Counted from the first letter of the stretch, positions 17,176-25,796 are shown. The stretch: DNA of 64,000 nt from Actinacidiphila glaucinigra (GCF_900188405.1 NZ_FZOF01000019.1:110286-174285); one strand, 5' to 3'. Translations and numbers: made by a program. The notes: generated by a model not told the origin, from the sequence alone.

Positions 17176-17850
17176 TCATGCGGTGTCGCTCTCGCACGGC
17201 AGCTCCCGGGAGGCCGTGAGTGCCCTCTCCATCCAGGCGCGGGCGGAGGCGATGTCCTCGGCGCCCTCGTACAGGTCCACCGGCTCCCCCGGGAGGACGG
17301 AGACCATCACCAGGACGCGGGACCCGGGTTCGGGAGGCGGGGCCACGTCGTCGTGGTCGTCGTCGATGTGGATCGTGAACGCCAGCCGGGGAGCGCCCCC
17401 GGCGGGCTTGAGGCGGCGGTCCACGTCCATCACCACACGCAGGTCCCCCGGTTCTCCGGTGGGCGTCACCTCGCGCACGGTGCCCTCGGCGATGTCGCTC
17501 GCGCAGGCGACGACGCCCTCCGCCGTGAGCTTCGCGTCGCCCGCCGCCGAGTCCCCGCCCAGGGCGGCGTTCCGCGCCAGGACGACCCCGCCGATCCCCA
17601 CCACACCCGCCACGACGGCGGCCAGGCACCACGCGAGCGCCCTGCGCCCGCGGGGGCGGCGCTGCGCGGGCGGGGCGGGCCGCGCGGCGAGGGCGTCGCC
17701 GATCAGCCGCACCTGGGTGCGCAGCAGGTCCACGTCGGCGCGCGCGGCGGCGTACTCCTCCCCGCCCGCGGCGCCGTCCGGCGGCACGTCCGCGAGGGCG
17801 GCCGCCAGCGCCGCGTCCGCCTCGCCCGCGCCCTGCTCGTTCCCGCTCAT
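17176..17850 (-). CDS. Single-pass membrane protein, putative anti-sigma-type partner of the ECF sigma factor
   Basis: 224 residues: a cytoplasmic N-terminus of about 75 residues (acidic, Ala-rich, with a helical stretch ARADVDLLRTQVRLIGDAL), one transmembrane helix (about 76-96) and an extracellular domain homologous to the following lipoprotein. It lacks the H-x3-C-x2-C of zinc anti-sigma factors, so I cannot confirm an anti-sigma domain; the assignment comes from position, 2 nt downstream of an ECF sigma gene, and from topology. It might sense the envelope through the shared domain. A GGAGG lies upstream of the ATG inside the end of the sigma gene. Confidence 0.72.
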   Translation of the reverse strand: MSGNEQGAGEADAALAAALADVPPDGAAGGEEYAAARADVDLLRTQVRLIGDALAARPAPPAQRRPRGRRALAWCLAAVVAGVVGIGGVVLARNAALGGDSAAGDAKLTAEGVVACASDIAEGTVREVTPTGEPGDLRVVMDVDRRLKPAGGAPRLAFTIHIDDDHDDVAPPPEPGSRVLVMVSVLPGEPVDLYEGAEDIASARAWMERALTASRELPCESDTA

Positions 17851-17852
17851 CG

Positions 17853-18383
17853 TCACACCACCTCCTTCGTGTGCAGCCGGCCGCGCAGCGCGCGGACGGC
17901 GGCGTGCAGCCGGCTCTTGACCGTGCCCTCCGGGACGCCGAGCGCCGCGGCGATCTCCGCCACGGGCAGGTCGGCGTAGAAGCGCAGCGTCAGCACCTGC
18001 CGCTGCCGCGGCGGGAGTTCCTGGAGCCCGTCGGCGACCGCCAGCGCCAGCACATGCGCCTCTCCCCCGCCGTGCCCGGCCTCGTCCCGGGGGGTCAGGG
18101 CCGCCAGGCGTTCGCCGAGCCGCTCCTGCCGGCGTCGCGAACGGTGCCAGTCCATCGCCACGTTGGACGCGGCGACGGCCGCCCACGCCCCCGGGTCCCG
18201 CAGCGGCTCGCGGCCGCCCGCCCGGTGCTCCAGCAGCTTCAGCCGCACCTGCTGCACCCCGTCCGGCAGGTCGCCCGCCGGGACCCCGCCGAGCGCCAGC
18301 ACGGCCCGTACCCGGTCGAGGTGCTCCGGCGCGAGGGGGTCGTCCCCTTCCCCCGGCCGGGACCTCCGTCTCAGCAGCGCCAC
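17853..18383 (-). CDS. ECF-type RNA polymerase sigma factor
   Basis: 176-residue sigma-70 family factor with only regions 2 and 4. Region 2 runs to about residue 85 (AWAAVAASNVAMDWHRSRRRQ); region 4 is at the C-terminus (LPPRQRQVLTLRFYADLPVAEIAAALGVPEGTVKSRLHAAVRALR), containing the helix-turn-helix that reads the -35 box. The start is GTG with a GGGGTGGGG stretch upstream. It heads an operon with a membrane protein and a lipoprotein, and the promoter upstream looks ECF-type, so autoregulation is likely. It could answer an envelope signal. Confidence 0.88.
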   Translation of the reverse strand: MALLRRRSRPGEGDDPLAPEHLDRVRAVLALGGVPAGDLPDGVQQVRLKLLEHRAGGREPLRDPGAWAAVAASNVAMDWHRSRRRQERLGERLAALTPRDEAGHGGGEAHVLALAVADGLQELPPRQRQVLTLRFYADLPVAEIAAALGVPEGTVKSRLHAAVRALRGRLHTKEVV

Positions 18384-18411
18384 ACCCCACCCCTTCCGCG
18401 ATTTCCCCTAT

Positions 18412-18436
18412 GACGCGGCAGCGGGGGAAAACGTTC
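18412..18436 (-). promoter_or_regulatory. Candidate autoregulated ECF promoter (GAAC-N17-CGTC)
   Basis: On the minus strand GAAC (18436-18433) is separated by 17 nt from CGTC (18415-18412), about 29 nt before the sigma-factor GTG. This matches the general AAC/CGTC pattern of ECF promoters, so the factor may read its own promoter. Confidence 0.55.
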
Positions 18437-18464
18437 ACCCCTCCTGCGCTCCGGGGCCAGGTCC

Positions 18465-18470
18465 TACCCT
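18465..18470 (+). promoter_or_regulatory. -10 element of a probable leaderless promoter (TACCCT)
   Basis: TACCCT followed by exactly 6 nt and the GTG of the amidase gene. No ribosome-binding site precedes the GTG. It is divergent from the ECF promoter. Confidence 0.6.
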
Positions 18471-18476
18471 GGCGGT

Positions 18477-19901
18477 GTGTCCGCCCCTCATGAACTGACG
18501 ATGCTGGAACAGGCCGCGGCCGTCCGGGCGGGCGAACTGTCGCCCGTGGAGCTGACGGCCCACTACCTCGCCCGGATCGAGCGGCTCGACCCGGCGCTCG
18601 GGGCCTATCTGACCGTCACGCCCGAACGCGCCCTGGAGGACGCGCGGCGCGCCGAACGCGTGCTCAAGGAGGGCGGGCCGCTCCCGCCGCTGCTCGGCGT
18701 ACCGGTACCGGTGAAGGACCTGACGCCGGTCGCCGGGGTGCGCTTCACCTCCGGGTCGGCGGTCTTCGCCGACCGGGTCGCCGACCGGGACGCGTACCTC
18801 GTCCGGCTGCTGAGGGACGCCGGGACCGTCCTGACCGGGAAGACCAGCACCCCGGAGTTCGGGCTCCCCGCCTACACCGAGAGCGCCGCGGGCCCGCCGG
18901 CCCGCACCCCGTACGACCTCGCGCGCGGCGCCGGCGGCAGCAGCGGGGGCGCGGCCGCGGCCGTGGCGGCCGGGCTGGCGGCGGCGGCGCACGGCAGCGA
19001 CGGGGGCGGCTCGATCCGCATCCCGGCGAGCTGCTGCGGGGTCGTCGGGCTGAAGCCGAGCCGGGGCCGGGTGAGCCCCGCGCCCTGGGGCGACGGAAGC
19101 GGACTGGCCGTCAACGGCCCCATCGCGCGCACGGTCCGGGACACCGCGGCCCTGCTCGACGTACTGGCGGTGCCCGCGCCGGGCGACCCCTTCCGGCTGC
19201 CGCCGCCGGAGCGTTCGTTCCTGCGGTGGTGCGAGCACGAACCGCGGCGGCTGCGGATCGCCCGCTGGGCGGTGCCGGACGTCGCGGGCGTGCAGGTCGA
19301 CCCGCAGGTGCTGGCGGCGTACGAGCGCACCTCGGCGCTGCTGGCCGGGCTCGGGCACGAGGTCGTGGACGTGCCGCAGCCGCTCGCCCCCGGCGACCGC
19401 GACGCGTTCACCCCGGTGTGGGCCGTGCTGGCCGCGCTGACCCCCGTGGCGCCGGAACGGGAACGGGAGCTGCTGCCGCTCACCCGCTGGCTGCGCGCCC
19501 AGGGGCAGGACGTCGGCGGGCTCGACTACGCCCGCACGCTGGGGGTGATGCAGGGCGTGGGCCGCAAACTGGCCGAGGCCGCCGAGCCGTACGACGCGGT
19601 GCTCACCCCGACGCTGGCGCAGCTCCCCGCCCCGGTGGGTGCCCTGCGCGACGACGCCGACCCGGAGGCCGACTTCGCGGCGCAACTGGCGTTCACGCCC
19701 TTCACCGCGCCCTGGAACATCGCCGGGCTGCCCGCGGTGTCGCTGCCGCTGGAGTGGTCCCCGGCGGGGCTGCCCATCGGCATGATGCTCGGCGCCCGGC
19801 ACGGCGAGGAGGGCTCCCTGCTCGCCCTCGCCGCCCAGTTGGAGGCCGCGTCTCCCTGGCTGGCGCGTACCGCTCGCGCGTTCGACCTGCCGTTCGGGTG
19901 A
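18477..19901 (+). CDS. Amidase (amidase-signature family)
   Basis: 474-residue cytosolic amidase hydrolysing an unknown carboxamide. The Ser-cisSer-Lys triad is complete: Lys80 in PVKDLTP, cis-Ser in GGSSGG (153-158) and nucleophile Ser179 in GGGSIRIPA. Length matches GatA-like and enantiomer-selective amidases. There are no gatB or gatC neighbours, so it is not the tRNA amidotransferase subunit. The start is a GTG with the leaderless pattern TACCCT-6 nt-GTG. A hairpin follows the gene. Confidence 0.9.
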   Translation: MSAPHELTMLEQAAAVRAGELSPVELTAHYLARIERLDPALGAYLTVTPERALEDARRAERVLKEGGPLPPLLGVPVPVKDLTPVAGVRFTSGSAVFADRVADRDAYLVRLLRDAGTVLTGKTSTPEFGLPAYTESAAGPPARTPYDLARGAGGSSGGAAAAVAAGLAAAAHGSDGGGSIRIPASCCGVVGLKPSRGRVSPAPWGDGSGLAVNGPIARTVRDTAALLDVLAVPAPGDPFRLPPPERSFLRWCEHEPRRLRIARWAVPDVAGVQVDPQVLAAYERTSALLAGLGHEVVDVPQPLAPGDRDAFTPVWAVLAALTPVAPERERELLPLTRWLRAQGQDVGGLDYARTLGVMQGVGRKLAEAAEPYDAVLTPTLAQLPAPVGALRDDADPEADFAAQLAFTPFTAPWNIAGLPAVSLPLEWSPAGLPIGMMLGARHGEEGSLLALAAQLEAASPWLARTARAFDLPFG

Positions 19902-20415
19902 GCGTTGGCGGACCTGGGTGCGGCCCGGTTGTTCGTGTGCGGCTTTGTTGCGCCTGCGGCGGGCATCATCCGCCCTCCCGCCCTCCCCCCGGCCTTCGGC
20001 CGGGGGGACCCCCACTTCGGGGCTCGCGGTCTACGCCCACATCATTCGGCGCCGGGTTCCCCGCTCGCCCCCTGCGGGGGCACCCCGCCACACCCCCTCC
20101 GGTCGTATGGGGGGCATAACGGCCGGTGGGGGGTGAGTGAGGCACTCGGGGCAACCCCGGAGCGCCCTGTCACCCCTCTCCGGCCGTTGGTCGGAGCCGC
20201 CCCCGGCCCACCCACCGAACCGCGCGCGGACCCGCACCGACCGTCCCCGGGATGGGGGTCCCCCGGCGGCTTCGCGGCACAACACAGGATCACGACGTGC
20301 CGCCACTCCTGGGTGGGAGCGCGTGCACGGAATGCGACTGCGCCGCCACGCAGTGGGTATGGCTGAGGCTGTCCGGAGAACCCGCGCCCGCGATGACGCC
20401 CCGGGAGGGCATCCC
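19902..20415. other. 514-nt intergenic region before malQ, no gene seen
   Basis: No convincing gene on either strand. It contains the hairpin at 19985-20007, further GC-rich inverted segments near 20010-20110, and a stretch before malQ in frame with it but without a good start. A malQ promoter must lie here, but I cannot identify -10/-35 boxes with confidence. Confidence 0.5.
19985..20007 (+). terminator. Hairpin downstream of the amidase gene
   Basis: Ten-base arms 19985-19994 (CCCCCCGGCC) and 19998-20007 are perfectly complementary around a TTC loop, 83 nt after the amidase stop. Confidence 0.65.
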
Positions 20416-22500
20416 ATGACCGAAGCCGCCGACCGGGACAGACTCGCCGCGCTGCACGGCGTGGACGTCACCTACCGCCCGTCGCCGGACCGCGAGGTGC
20501 GCGTGCCGGACGGGACGGTCGTGGCGGTGCTGGCCGCGCTCGGCGTCGACGCCTCGACCCCGGCGGCGGTACGGAACGCGCTGGCGGAGCACGAGCACCG
20601 TGCCGGGCGCCGGCTGCTCCCCCGCAGCGTCGTCCTGCGGACCGGCCGTCCGCTCGGGCACCGGCTGCCCGAGGGCACCGTGCTGCGGCTGACGACGGAG
20701 GACGGCACCGAGACCTCCTGGGACGGCGGCGCGCCCCTGCCCGTGGGGCGGCACGTGCTGCGCGCGCAGGCCCCCGACGGGCGCACCGCGCAGGCACAGC
20801 TCGTCGTGGCCCCGGAACGGCTGCCCGGCCCGCCGGAACGGGTCCTGGGCTTCATGGCGCAGCTGTACTCCGTGCTGTCCTCGCGGTCCTGGGGCATGGG
20901 CGACCTCGGCGACCTCGCGGACCTCGCGGCCTGGACGGGCCGGGCGCTGCACGCGGGCTTCCTGCAGGTCAATCCGCTGCACGTGGCCGTGCCCGGGCAT
21001 CCCACGGACCCCTCGCCCTACCGTCCCTCCTCCCGGCGCTTCCCCGACCCGGTGTACCTGCGGGTGGAGGAGATCCCCGAGTTCGCCTACCTGGGCCCCG
21101 ACGACCGCGACCGCGCCGCGGACCTGCTGCGCAAGGCGGCCGTGCTGCGCGACTCGGTGCTGCTGAAGGACGCCCTGATCGACCGTGACGCCGTGTGGGA
21201 GCTCAAGCGCGAGGCGCTCGCGCTGGTCCGCAGGGTGCCGCTGTCGCCGGGGCGGCGGGCCGCGTACTGCGACTTCCTCGCGGACCAGGGGCAGGCGCTG
21301 GACGACCACGCCACCTGGTCGATGCTGGCCGAGCTGCACGGCCCGGACTGGCGCCGCTGGCCGGCGGGGCTGCGCGACCCGCGCTCGGGGCAGGTCGCGC
21401 GGCTCCGCGGCGAGCGGCTGGACCAGGTCGACTTCCACTGCTGGCTCGCCTGGCTGACGGACGCCCAGCTGGCCGCGGCGCAGCGTGCGGCGCGGGACGC
21501 GGGCATGGCGGTCGGCGTCGTCCACGACCTCGCGGTCGGGGTGCACCCCTCCGGTTCCGACGCCTGGGCGCTGCAGGACGCCCTCGCCCACGGGATGTCG
21601 GTCGGCGCGCCGCCGGACGCCTTCAACGCCCACGGCCAGGACTGGGGCCTGCCGCCGTGGCGCCCGGACGCCCTGGCCGCCACGGGGTACGCCCCCTACC
21701 GCGACCTGCTGCGCAATGTGCTGCGGCACGCGGGAGGCCTGCGCATCGACCATGTGATGGGGCTCTTCCGCCTGTGGTGGGTGCCGGAGGGCGAGCCGCC
21801 GACGCAGGGTGCGTACGTCCGTTACGACGCCGAGGCGATGCTCGGGATCCTCGCGCTGGAGGCGCAGCGCGCCGGTGCCGTGGTCATAGGGGAGGACCTC
21901 GGCACGGTCGAGCCGGGCGTCCGCGAGGAGCTGGCCGACCGGGGCATCCTCGGCACGTCGGTGCTCTGGTTCGAGCGGGACTGGGAGGGGGCGCACGGCT
22001 CCGCGCGCGCCAGACCGCTGCCGCCCGCGGCCTGGCGGGCGGACGCGCTGGCGACGGTCACCACCCACGACCTGCCCACGACGGCGGCCCGGCTGACCGG
22101 GGAGCACGTCGTTCTGCGGCACCGGCTGGGGCTGCTGACCCGGCCGCTGGAGGTGGAGCAGGCCGAGGACGCGGTGGAGGTCGCGGAGTGGCTGGCGCTG
22201 CTCGGCCGGCTGGGCATGCTGCCGGAGGGCGCCCGCGACGAGGAGGCCGTCGTGAAGGCCGTCCACCGCTTCCTGGCGCGCACGCCGGCCCGGATGGTCG
22301 GTGTGTGGCTGCCGGACGGGGTCGGCGACCGCCGCCCGCAGAACCTGCCGGGCACCTGGGACCAGTACCCCAACTGGCGGCTGCCGGTCGCGGACGCGGA
22401 GGGACGCCCGCTCACCCTGGAGCAGCTGACGGCCTCGCCGCGGCTGCACGCGCTGGCGCACGAGGTGCGGACGGCGATGGCGGGGCCCCACGGACCCTGA
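20416..22500 (+). CDS. malQ: 4-alpha-glucanotransferase (amylomaltase)
   Basis: 694-residue GH77 enzyme that transfers alpha-1,4-glucan segments between maltooligosaccharides, in glycogen/maltodextrin metabolism. GH77 landmarks appear in order: an actinobacterial N-terminal beta-domain (1-150), NPLHVAVPGHPTDPSPYRPSS region, VGVVHDLAVGVHPSGSD, the nucleophile region GLRIDHVMGLFRLWWVPEG, acid/base region VVIGEDLGTVEPGV, and TTHDLPTTAARLTG. A GGGAGGG ribosome-binding site precedes the ATG; in-frame sequence upstream to 20137 lacks support. Followed after 49 nt by a small membrane protein with its own promoter. Confidence 0.93.
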   Translation: MTEAADRDRLAALHGVDVTYRPSPDREVRVPDGTVVAVLAALGVDASTPAAVRNALAEHEHRAGRRLLPRSVVLRTGRPLGHRLPEGTVLRLTTEDGTETSWDGGAPLPVGRHVLRAQAPDGRTAQAQLVVAPERLPGPPERVLGFMAQLYSVLSSRSWGMGDLGDLADLAAWTGRALHAGFLQVNPLHVAVPGHPTDPSPYRPSSRRFPDPVYLRVEEIPEFAYLGPDDRDRAADLLRKAAVLRDSVLLKDALIDRDAVWELKREALALVRRVPLSPGRRAAYCDFLADQGQALDDHATWSMLAELHGPDWRRWPAGLRDPRSGQVARLRGERLDQVDFHCWLAWLTDAQLAAAQRAARDAGMAVGVVHDLAVGVHPSGSDAWALQDALAHGMSVGAPPDAFNAHGQDWGLPPWRPDALAATGYAPYRDLLRNVLRHAGGLRIDHVMGLFRLWWVPEGEPPTQGAYVRYDAEAMLGILALEAQRAGAVVIGEDLGTVEPGVREELADRGILGTSVLWFERDWEGAHGSARARPLPPAAWRADALATVTTHDLPTTAARLTGEHVVLRHRLGLLTRPLEVEQAEDAVEVAEWLALLGRLGMLPEGARDEEAVVKAVHRFLARTPARMVGVWLPDGVGDRRPQNLPGTWDQYPNWRLPVADAEGRPLTLEQLTASPRLHALAHEVRTAMAGPHGP

Positions 22501-22537
22501 GACCACCCCCGGGCGCGCGGGCCGCGGGAGCGTTCGC

Positions 22538-22543
22538 TACTTT
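22538..22543 (+). promoter_or_regulatory. -10 element of a probable leaderless promoter (TACTTT)
   Basis: TACTTT followed by exactly 6 nt and the GTG of the 78-residue membrane protein; fourth example of this geometry in the window. Confidence 0.6.
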
Positions 22544-22549
22544 GAGACC

Positions 22550-22786
22550 GTGGACAAGCTCAACAAGAACGCCCTGCGCGCCGGTGCCGTCACGGCCGGC
22601 ACGGCGCTGATGCTGCTGATGTCGTCCCCTGCGTTCGCGAACACTCGCGACGACGGCGACGACCCGGGTCCCGGTCTGAGCGTGGTCGAGACGCTCGGCC
22701 TCTACCTCGTCCTGCCGATCGTCCTGTTCCTGGTCATCGCGGGCCTGGTCGTCGCGACCGACAAGTCCCGCAAGACCCAGAGCTGA
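22550..22786 (+). CDS. Small membrane protein with signal-like N-terminus
   Basis: 78 residues. The N-terminus (KLNKNALRAGAVTAGTALMLLMSSPAFA) looks like a cleavable signal peptide with an AFA-N site; a short acidic Gly/Asp segment follows, then one transmembrane helix (GLYLVLPIVLFLVIAGLVVA) and a basic tail TDKSRKTQS. Topology is probably N-outside, C-inside after cleavage. The start GTG has a leaderless promoter pattern. Function unknown; similar short proteins are conserved in streptomycetes near malQ. Convergent with the second pepN. Confidence 0.75.
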   Translation: MDKLNKNALRAGAVTAGTALMLLMSSPAFANTRDDGDDPGPGLSVVETLGLYLVLPIVLFLVIAGLVVATDKSRKTQS

Positions 22787-22807
22787 TCCTCTACCCACCT
22801 CGCTGAA

Positions 22808-22831
22808 CGGGCCGCGGAGTACCGCGGCCCG
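22808..22831 (+). terminator. Hairpin after the small membrane protein gene
   Basis: Ten-base arms 22808-22817 and 22822-22831 with AGTA loop, 21 nt after the stop. Confidence 0.75.
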
Positions 22832-22956
22832 GCTTCAGGCGTTCCCCTCGCCGGCCCGTACGCCCGTACGTCGGCGGCGACCGGTGCCGCGGCAGTGCGC
22901 GGGGCTCCCCCGAACGGCGCAGTGGTCCCGCCACGCCTCCGGAGCGCGGAAAGCGC

Positions 22957-22991
22957 GAGGCCCCCCGCGGCGTGACGCCGCGGGGGGCCTC
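22957..22991. terminator. 16-bp perfect hairpin between convergent genes
   Basis: Arms 22957-22972 and 22976-22991 are perfectly complementary around TGA, ending 17 nt before the pepN-2 stop. It serves mainly pepN-2 and backs up the hairpin at 22808. Confidence 0.85.
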
Positions 22992-23008
22992 TCCGGTGCG
23001 GCTGCGGA

Positions 23009-25579
23009 TCAGCCGGCCGCCGCGTCCGCGGCGCGGGCCTTGAGGGCGCGCTCGACCCCGGCACGGCACTCCGTCACCATGCGCCGCAGCGCGGGCGCCG
23101 GATCGGCCGCCGCGAGCCAGGCGTCGGTGGCGTCCAGGGTGTCCTGGGACACCTGGAGCGCCGGGTAGAGGCCGACGATGATCTGCTGGGCCATCTCGTG
23201 GCTGCGCGAGGAGAACACGTCCGAGACCGCCGCGAAGTACCGCTGCGTGTACGGCGCCAGCAGCTCGCGCTGGTCCGGCTCGGAGAAGCCCCCGATGACC
23301 GCCTCCTGGACGGCGTTGGTGAGCGTCTCCGCCTCGACGACCGAGGCCCACGCCTCGGCCTTCGCCTCGGCCGTCGGACGCGCCGCCCGGGCGGTGGCCG
23401 CGTGCCGCTCGCCGGCCGCCGTGGCGTCCCGGCCGAGCTCGGCGGCGATGGCCTCCTCGTCGGCACGGCCGGTCGCGGCCAGCCGCTCCAGCAGGGACCA
23501 GCGCAGCTCGGTGTCGACGGCGAGGCCCTCGATCGTCTCCGTGCCGCCGAGCAGCCCGGCGATCAGGTCCAGCTGCTCCTTGGTGCGCGCCGTCGCGGCG
23601 AACGCGCGGGCCCAGGCGAGCTGGTGGTCGCCGCCCGGCGCGGCCGCGCGCAGGTGCTCCAGGGTCGCCTCGGTCCACCGGGCGAGGCCGGTCTCCCGCC
23701 ACTCGGGCGCGGCGTACAGCTCCAGCGCCGTCTTCACCTGGCGGTGCAGGGACTGCACGACGCCGATGTCGGACTCCTTGCCGATGCCGGAGAGCACCAG
23801 CTCCAGGTAGTCGCGGGTGGCGAGTTCGCCGTCGCGCGTCATGTCCCACGCGGAGGCCCACACCAGGGCGCGCGGCAGGGACTCGGTGAAGTCGCCGAGG
23901 TGCTCGCGGACGGTGGCCAGCGAGACCTCGTCGAGCCGCACCTTGGCGTACGACAGGTCGTCGTCGTTGAGCAGCACGACCGCCGGGCGCTTCACTCCGG
24001 TCAGCTCGGGCACCGACGTCAGCTCGCCGTCGACGTCCAGCTCGACGCGCTGGACGCGGACCAGCTTGCCGTCCTGGAGTTCGTACGCGCCGACCGCGAT
24101 GCGGTGCGGCCGCAGGATCGACTCGCCCTTGGCGCCGGCCGGCAGCGCCGGGGCCTCCTGGCGCACGGCGAAGGAGGTGATCGTGCCGTCGGCGGCGGTC
24201 TCGATCTCCGGGCGGAGGATGTTGATGCCCGCGGTCTCCAGCCACTTCTTCGACCAGGTCTTCAGGTCGCGGCCGGAGGTCTCCTCCAGGGCGGACAGCA
24301 GGTCGGTCAGGCGGGTGTTCTTCCAGGCGTGGCGCTTGAAGTACGCCTGGACGCCGGTGAAGAACGCGTCCATGCCGACGTAGGCCACCAGCTGCTTCAG
24401 GACGGAGGCGCCCTTGGCGTAGGTGATGCCGTCGAAGTTGACCTGGACGTCCTGCAGGTCGTTGATCTCCGCCATGATCGGGTGGGTGGACGGCAGCTGG
24501 TCCTGCCGGTACGCCCAGGTCTTCATGGAGTTGGCGAAGGTCGTCCAGGAGTGCGGCCACTTGCTGCCGGGCGCGTAGGCCTGGCAGGCGATGGAGGTGT
24601 AGGTGGCGAACGACTCGTTCAGCCACAGGTCGTTCCACCACTCCATGGTGACCAGGTCGCCGAACCACATGTGGGCCAGCTCGTGGAGGATCGTCTCGGC
24701 GCGCACCTCGTAGGCCGCGTCGGTCACCTTGGAGCGGAAGACGTACTGGTCGCGGATGGTGACCGCGCCCGCGTTCTCCATGGCGCCGGCGTTGAACTCC
24801 GGCACGAAGAGCTGGTCGTACTTGGCGAAGGGGTAGGGGAAGTCGAACTTCTCCTCGAACCAGTCGAAGCCCTGCCGGGTGACCGCGAAGATGGCGTCGG
24901 CGTCGAGGAACTCCGCCAGCGACGGACGGCAGTACAGGCCCAGCGGCACGCTGCGGCCGCCCTCGCCCTCCCAGGTGCTGTGCACGGCGTGGTACGGGCC
25001 GGCGATCAGGGCGGTGATGTACGTGGAGATGCGCGGGGTGGGCGCGAAGCTCCAAACGTTGCCGGCCGGCTCCGGGGTCGGGGAGTTGGAGACGACCGTC
25101 CATCCGGCCGGGGCCTTCACGGTGAAGGTGAAGGTCGCCTTGAGGTCGGGCTGCTCGAAGCAGGTGAAGACCCGGCGGGCGTCCGGGACCTCGAACTGGG
25201 TGTAGAGGTAGGCCTGCTTGTCGACCGGGTCGACGAAGCGGTGCAGGCCCTCGCCGGTGTTGGTGTACGCCGCGTCCGCGACGACCCGCAGCTCGTTGGC
25301 GCCGGCCTGCAGCGACGGCAGGGCGATGCGGCTGTCCGCGAAGACCTCGGCCGGGTCCAGCGCGGTGCCGTTGAGCACCACCTCGTGGACCGTGGGGGCG
25401 ACCAGGTCGATGAAGGTCGAGGCACCCGCCTCGGCGGAGTCGAAGCGCACCGTGGTCACCGACCGGAAGGTGCCGCCCTCCTGCGCCCCGCTCAGGTCGA
25501 GCTCGATGTCGTACGCGTCCACGGTGAGCAGGCGCGCTCGCTGCCGCGCCTCCTCACGTGTGAGGTTGGTGCCGGGCAC
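23009..25579 (-). CDS. pepN: Aminopeptidase N (M1 zinc metallopeptidase), copy 2
   Basis: 856-residue M1 aminopeptidase. GAMEN is present, and the zinc site is HELAH (299-303) with E322 18 residues on. The start is the GTG at 25579, with GGAG about 9 nt upstream; the frame runs upstream to 26023 but overlaps the divergent GH84 promoter and is not coding. Paralogue of 7345-9924; it has GAMENAG and NDLWLNESF where copy 1 has GAMENPG and DDLWLKESF, differences close to the active site that may alter substrate choice. By family resemblance this copy looks closer to the classical streptomycete PepN, but a tree is needed to say so. Confidence 0.95.
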   Translation of the reverse strand: MPGTNLTREEARQRARLLTVDAYDIELDLSGAQEGGTFRSVTTVRFDSAEAGASTFIDLVAPTVHEVVLNGTALDPAEVFADSRIALPSLQAGANELRVVADAAYTNTGEGLHRFVDPVDKQAYLYTQFEVPDARRVFTCFEQPDLKATFTFTVKAPAGWTVVSNSPTPEPAGNVWSFAPTPRISTYITALIAGPYHAVHSTWEGEGGRSVPLGLYCRPSLAEFLDADAIFAVTRQGFDWFEEKFDFPYPFAKYDQLFVPEFNAGAMENAGAVTIRDQYVFRSKVTDAAYEVRAETILHELAHMWFGDLVTMEWWNDLWLNESFATYTSIACQAYAPGSKWPHSWTTFANSMKTWAYRQDQLPSTHPIMAEINDLQDVQVNFDGITYAKGASVLKQLVAYVGMDAFFTGVQAYFKRHAWKNTRLTDLLSALEETSGRDLKTWSKKWLETAGINILRPEIETAADGTITSFAVRQEAPALPAGAKGESILRPHRIAVGAYELQDGKLVRVQRVELDVDGELTSVPELTGVKRPAVVLLNDDDLSYAKVRLDEVSLATVREHLGDFTESLPRALVWASAWDMTRDGELATRDYLELVLSGIGKESDIGVVQSLHRQVKTALELYAAPEWRETGLARWTEATLEHLRAAAPGGDHQLAWARAFAATARTKEQLDLIAGLLGGTETIEGLAVDTELRWSLLERLAATGRADEEAIAAELGRDATAAGERHAATARAARPTAEAKAEAWASVVEAETLTNAVQEAVIGGFSEPDQRELLAPYTQRYFAAVSDVFSSRSHEMAQQIIVGLYPALQVSQDTLDATDAWLAAADPAPALRRMVTECRAGVERALKARAADAAAG

Positions 25580-25758
25580 GTGTCCGTCTCCTTCGTCGGG
25601 TTTTCGGCCATCCTCGCACGCGGCGGGGGTGGAACGGCCGGGGGTTTTCCCTCGACGGGCGGGTCGTGTCCCCGGCCGCCGCCGGCTACCGGCGGTACGG
25701 GGCGCGGGCAGGGGGCGAAAGGGGCACGGGCAGGGGGCGGAAGGGGCGCGTCCGCACG

Positions 25759-25788
25759 TTGACACGCCCTCCGTGCGGGTGATGGGCT
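25759..25788 (+). promoter_or_regulatory. Candidate promoter of the GH84 gene (TTGACA-N18-TGGGCT)
   Basis: A perfect -35 TTGACA (25759-25764), 18-nt spacer and TGGGCT (25783-25788), 8 nt before the ATG. The transcript leader would be only a base or two. Confidence 0.5.
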
Positions 25789-25796
25789 GTCGGACC

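Noticed and set aside
20137..20415. N-terminal extension of malQ
   Set aside because: In-frame but without a ribosome-binding site, whereas ATG 20416 has GGGAGGG and matches the family N-terminus.
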